Assembly: GCA_022829145.1 (NCBI GenBank)
Contig: CM040750.1
Coordinates: 3,167,001-3,231,000, forward strand
Direction: 5' to 3'
DNA length: 64,000 nucleotides
From: Albula goreensis
Taxonomy: Eukaryota > Chordata > Actinopteri > Albuliformes > Albulidae
Part shown: positions 61,594-64,000 of the stretch, in pieces
How positions within the stretch are numbered: the first letter of the stretch is position 1
How the letters are laid out: every line of letters starts with the position of its first letter
Notes under the pieces: model-generated
What the model saw: the letters and a program-made list of their open reading frames with translations, nothing else
Told to the model about the DNA's origin: nothing
Database searches by the model: none
Program-made: the position numbers and the translations under genes

Positions 61594-64000
61594 TTTTGTT
61601 TCCCCATTGCCATTACGCTTTTGTCTTGGTTGATATAATTTACGAATGAATTCTTTGAGATGCTTACTTCCCTCCTGTCCTCCAACAGTTTGTAAGAACA
61701 TAAGAATATTTTCAGCAGGCTATTCAGCCTTACCAGGTGCATCAACAAAGCCCTGAAATATAAATTCATTCAAGTATTGCATCAAGCCCCAACTTTAATA
61801 CACAAATAGTCTCTGCTTTTGAATGAGGACTAGAATGCAGGCCCATTAGATTCTAATGGGCCTGCATTCTAGTCCTCACTCTCTAGCAGAGACACGTGAC
61901 CTTTTCAACTTTTAATGATTAGAACATGTGAAGCCTTTTCTGTTCTGCTGTCCATCAGCTAAGCTGTACCAGCTACTTTGCTGTGTGAGTACTGTGTGCC
62001 TGCTTTACCACATGATCCCAGTCAGCCAGAGGGGGTGCTATTGAGTAATGAGACAGAAGGCATCTTACTCTCTGAAATACTGCCATTTTGTCTGTCTGCA
62101 TATTCTACTGGGAAATTTTTGTTATCCAATATGTGTTTGCTATCATCAATCCATTGCTTAATAATTATTTGGTCATATGCTTATATCCAGAGTATATATT
62201 TAGCTTGATACTCATATTTTGCATTGTGTTTTTGTTCATACACACTGGGAGACTGAAGAACACAGATTTCTGGCATTGTATGTCACTGAATGGTTATTTT
62301 CCATTGGCTGTGTGCAGTCCTCCCAAAAAAAAATGTGTGCAGTTCTCCTGGACGAGTGTTACACAGTCACACAGTATTACACAGACTACAGTGCTTGATC
62401 TGAGATACACTTTCACTATGATAGGATAAATTTTGATCTTAAACCAGCATGTTTAATTCAGTTAATAATTTTTTAGGTTTACTGGACATTGTTGTTCCAC
62501 AGGAAGTCAACATTTTTGTGTATTTTTAAATTGGTGTACAAGTGCATTGGTACAGTTTTTTAAATTGTTGTGAAAAAGATGATGTAAAAATAAGTAACCA
62601 CATTAAATCACATTGCATAGTCTTTTCTGCTCTCATTGCTATCTTAGTTTCAGCTGGTTTATGGTTTCGTTTCAGTGGGCCTAATTGCAAATTTAAGATT
62701 TTTTAAAATCCAGGAAGTATATTTTTGTGTCTTTGTGTATGTTATGTCAAGCCCTGATAACAGCTGTGCTTGTTATCATGATGGAAAAATACAGCAGGCT
62801 GATCACTATGTCAAATAAAGAGGACAAACAAGGGGCAGTATAATAATATACACTGTCAGTACAATGACAAACTTCAGAAAGAAGGCATTCTAACAAAAAG
62901 AGCTTATCAGGAATCAAGTAAAAAAATTTTTAATCTTTTTGTGGATTTAAATTAGGCCCAGATTCATTTTATAACATTTATCGTGAATTTTAATATTGCA
63001 TTTATTTCATCTGGAACTATTTGAATTTTGTGCAGTTTAAAATGATTTAAATGTTGTGTATGTGGAAGACAGGTTGACTCATGCTGTCCTGAAGGACAGG
63101 CCTTTGGCCACACTACTCAGTGTTAACTAACAGTATGCTGAATATTATGCAGATATTAGCAACAGTGTTTATCTGAGCCATTTCCAACAGAACATAAAAT
63201 ATGACCACCTTATAGTGGAATATGCCACAGTGTTACAATTCCTATGATTCCATGTGTCATAACCTGCCAGTATATTAGTAGATAGTATATTATTTAGAGA
63301 GGTGATAAATGCATCAGAAAGAAACACTGCAAGTCCTACAGTACACATTTATTTCCCACTGAGTTCACTTGTGCACACCTACTTACAAATGCTATGTTCC
63401 ATTACATTTATATTTAAGACATAGCACATCTGGCTCAAGATGGAAAAACAAATAATATGAAAAGGTGCACTTTTATATGGAGAGGGATTTAGCAGCTCTT
63501 ACAGAGGTGGGAAGGTCATCCCTCCACTGAGGAAGCAGAAGGAGAGCAGGTGTGACCGTGCTGCCTAACCACCTGGTACCAATAATGATGGTCCTACAAG
63601 GTGTGCATGGCTGGCAGGCCGGAGTGGTCTCACTGGGGTGTAGAGTGACATCGCTGCCCAGATACAAGATGGAGCACTCCACAAACAGCCTGGGAGACCG
63701 ATGCCAGAGGCTAGACTAAATTTTTTATTACAATTCATATATTACATCAAAGTTTTTATAGATTTTATTCTCTGCGTTTACATATTTAGTTATTTATTAT
63801 TTGTTGTGTGCTGAAAAAAGGAAAGCTTTAGCTAAATATATCTGCTCTCAGATTATATATGCATTTGAGATTTCACTTACATTTGTTCATATTATGCAGC
63901 AAATGTGTGTCCTATGAAGGTAGTTTTTGATGCAGGAACTCAAGACAGACCATGTAAATTTTAGACAGCATATTTTTTCAACAAGCGAGAATTTACTAAG
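61594..64000. other. Region downstream of dcstamp
   Basis: No gene recognised. It contains a long palindrome (61809-61893). The short block at about 61690-61760 (AGAACATAAGAATATTTTCA and CTATTCAGCC) resembles widespread fish interspersed repeats. The mixed-composition block at 63,470-63,715 has no recognised coding content. DPYS, the next gene in the human order, is not reached. Confidence 0.5.
61809..61893. repeat. 85-bp palindrome with a perfect 27-bp inner stem
   Basis: The inner arms at 61824-61850 and 61852-61878 are perfect reverse complements with a single base (T, 61851) between them. After a 6-base mismatch on each side an outer 9-bp stem (GTCTCTGCT / AGCAGAGAC) pairs 61809-61817 with 61885-61893. 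The lack of any loop makes a microRNA precursor unlikely; a MITE relic or fold-back duplication is more probable. Confidence 0.9.

Noticed and set aside
63473..63715. Possible coding block near the window end
   Set aside because: The 69-codon minus frame has no family match, and it does not resemble DPYS, the expected next gene.

Overview
The window is vertebrate nuclear DNA, most likely from a ray-finned fish. It is AT-rich, has long introns with GT-AG exons in conserved phases, microsatellites, and decayed Tc1/mariner, hAT-like and DIRS-like elements. There are no operons, Shine-Dalgarno sites or bacterial mobile systems, and most open frames are chance frames in non-coding DNA. Species cannot be named from sequence alone.

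Layout. Positions 1 to about 40,700 hold the 3' part of a RIM gene (best match rims2) on the + strand. Seven constitutive coding exons run from 4,795 to the stop at 38,310 and end in the complete C2B domain. Two further exons fit by phase: an acidic cassette exon at 5,541-5,744 (phase 2/2), and an alternative first coding exon at 32,931-33,075 that would start a short gamma-type RIM from an internal promoter. The introns hold a deleted Tc1/mariner copy at 0.6-1.4 kb, a small MITE family at 3-4 kb, simple repeats and a few GC-richer blocks that could be regulatory.

From 45.2 to 61.6 kb is a tandem duplication of dcstamp, the seven-pass membrane protein needed for osteoclast and macrophage fusion. 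The proximal copy (47,878-51,198) is a pseudogene with several frameshifts. The distal copy (58,938-61,559) is intact: three coding exons predict 480 residues, against about 470 in mammals, and a non-coding first exon is likely at about 57.5 kb. The order rims2-dcstamp matches human 8q22-q23, where DPYS comes next; DPYS is not reached here.

The 6 kb between the two copies is a nest of insertions: a Tc1-like copy with IR/DR-type right end, a repeat with a second copy at 44.4 kb, a chimeric 28S rRNA fragment with one half inverted, and a DIRS-type reverse transcriptase fragment.

The strongest items to follow up are the two alternative rims2 exons, the near-identity of dcstamp exon 3 (3 differences in 333 bases) and of the 5' end of the following intron despite diverged surroundings, the inverted 28S chimera, and an 85-bp palindrome just downstream of dcstamp. 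I saw no sign of a wholly new molecular system.
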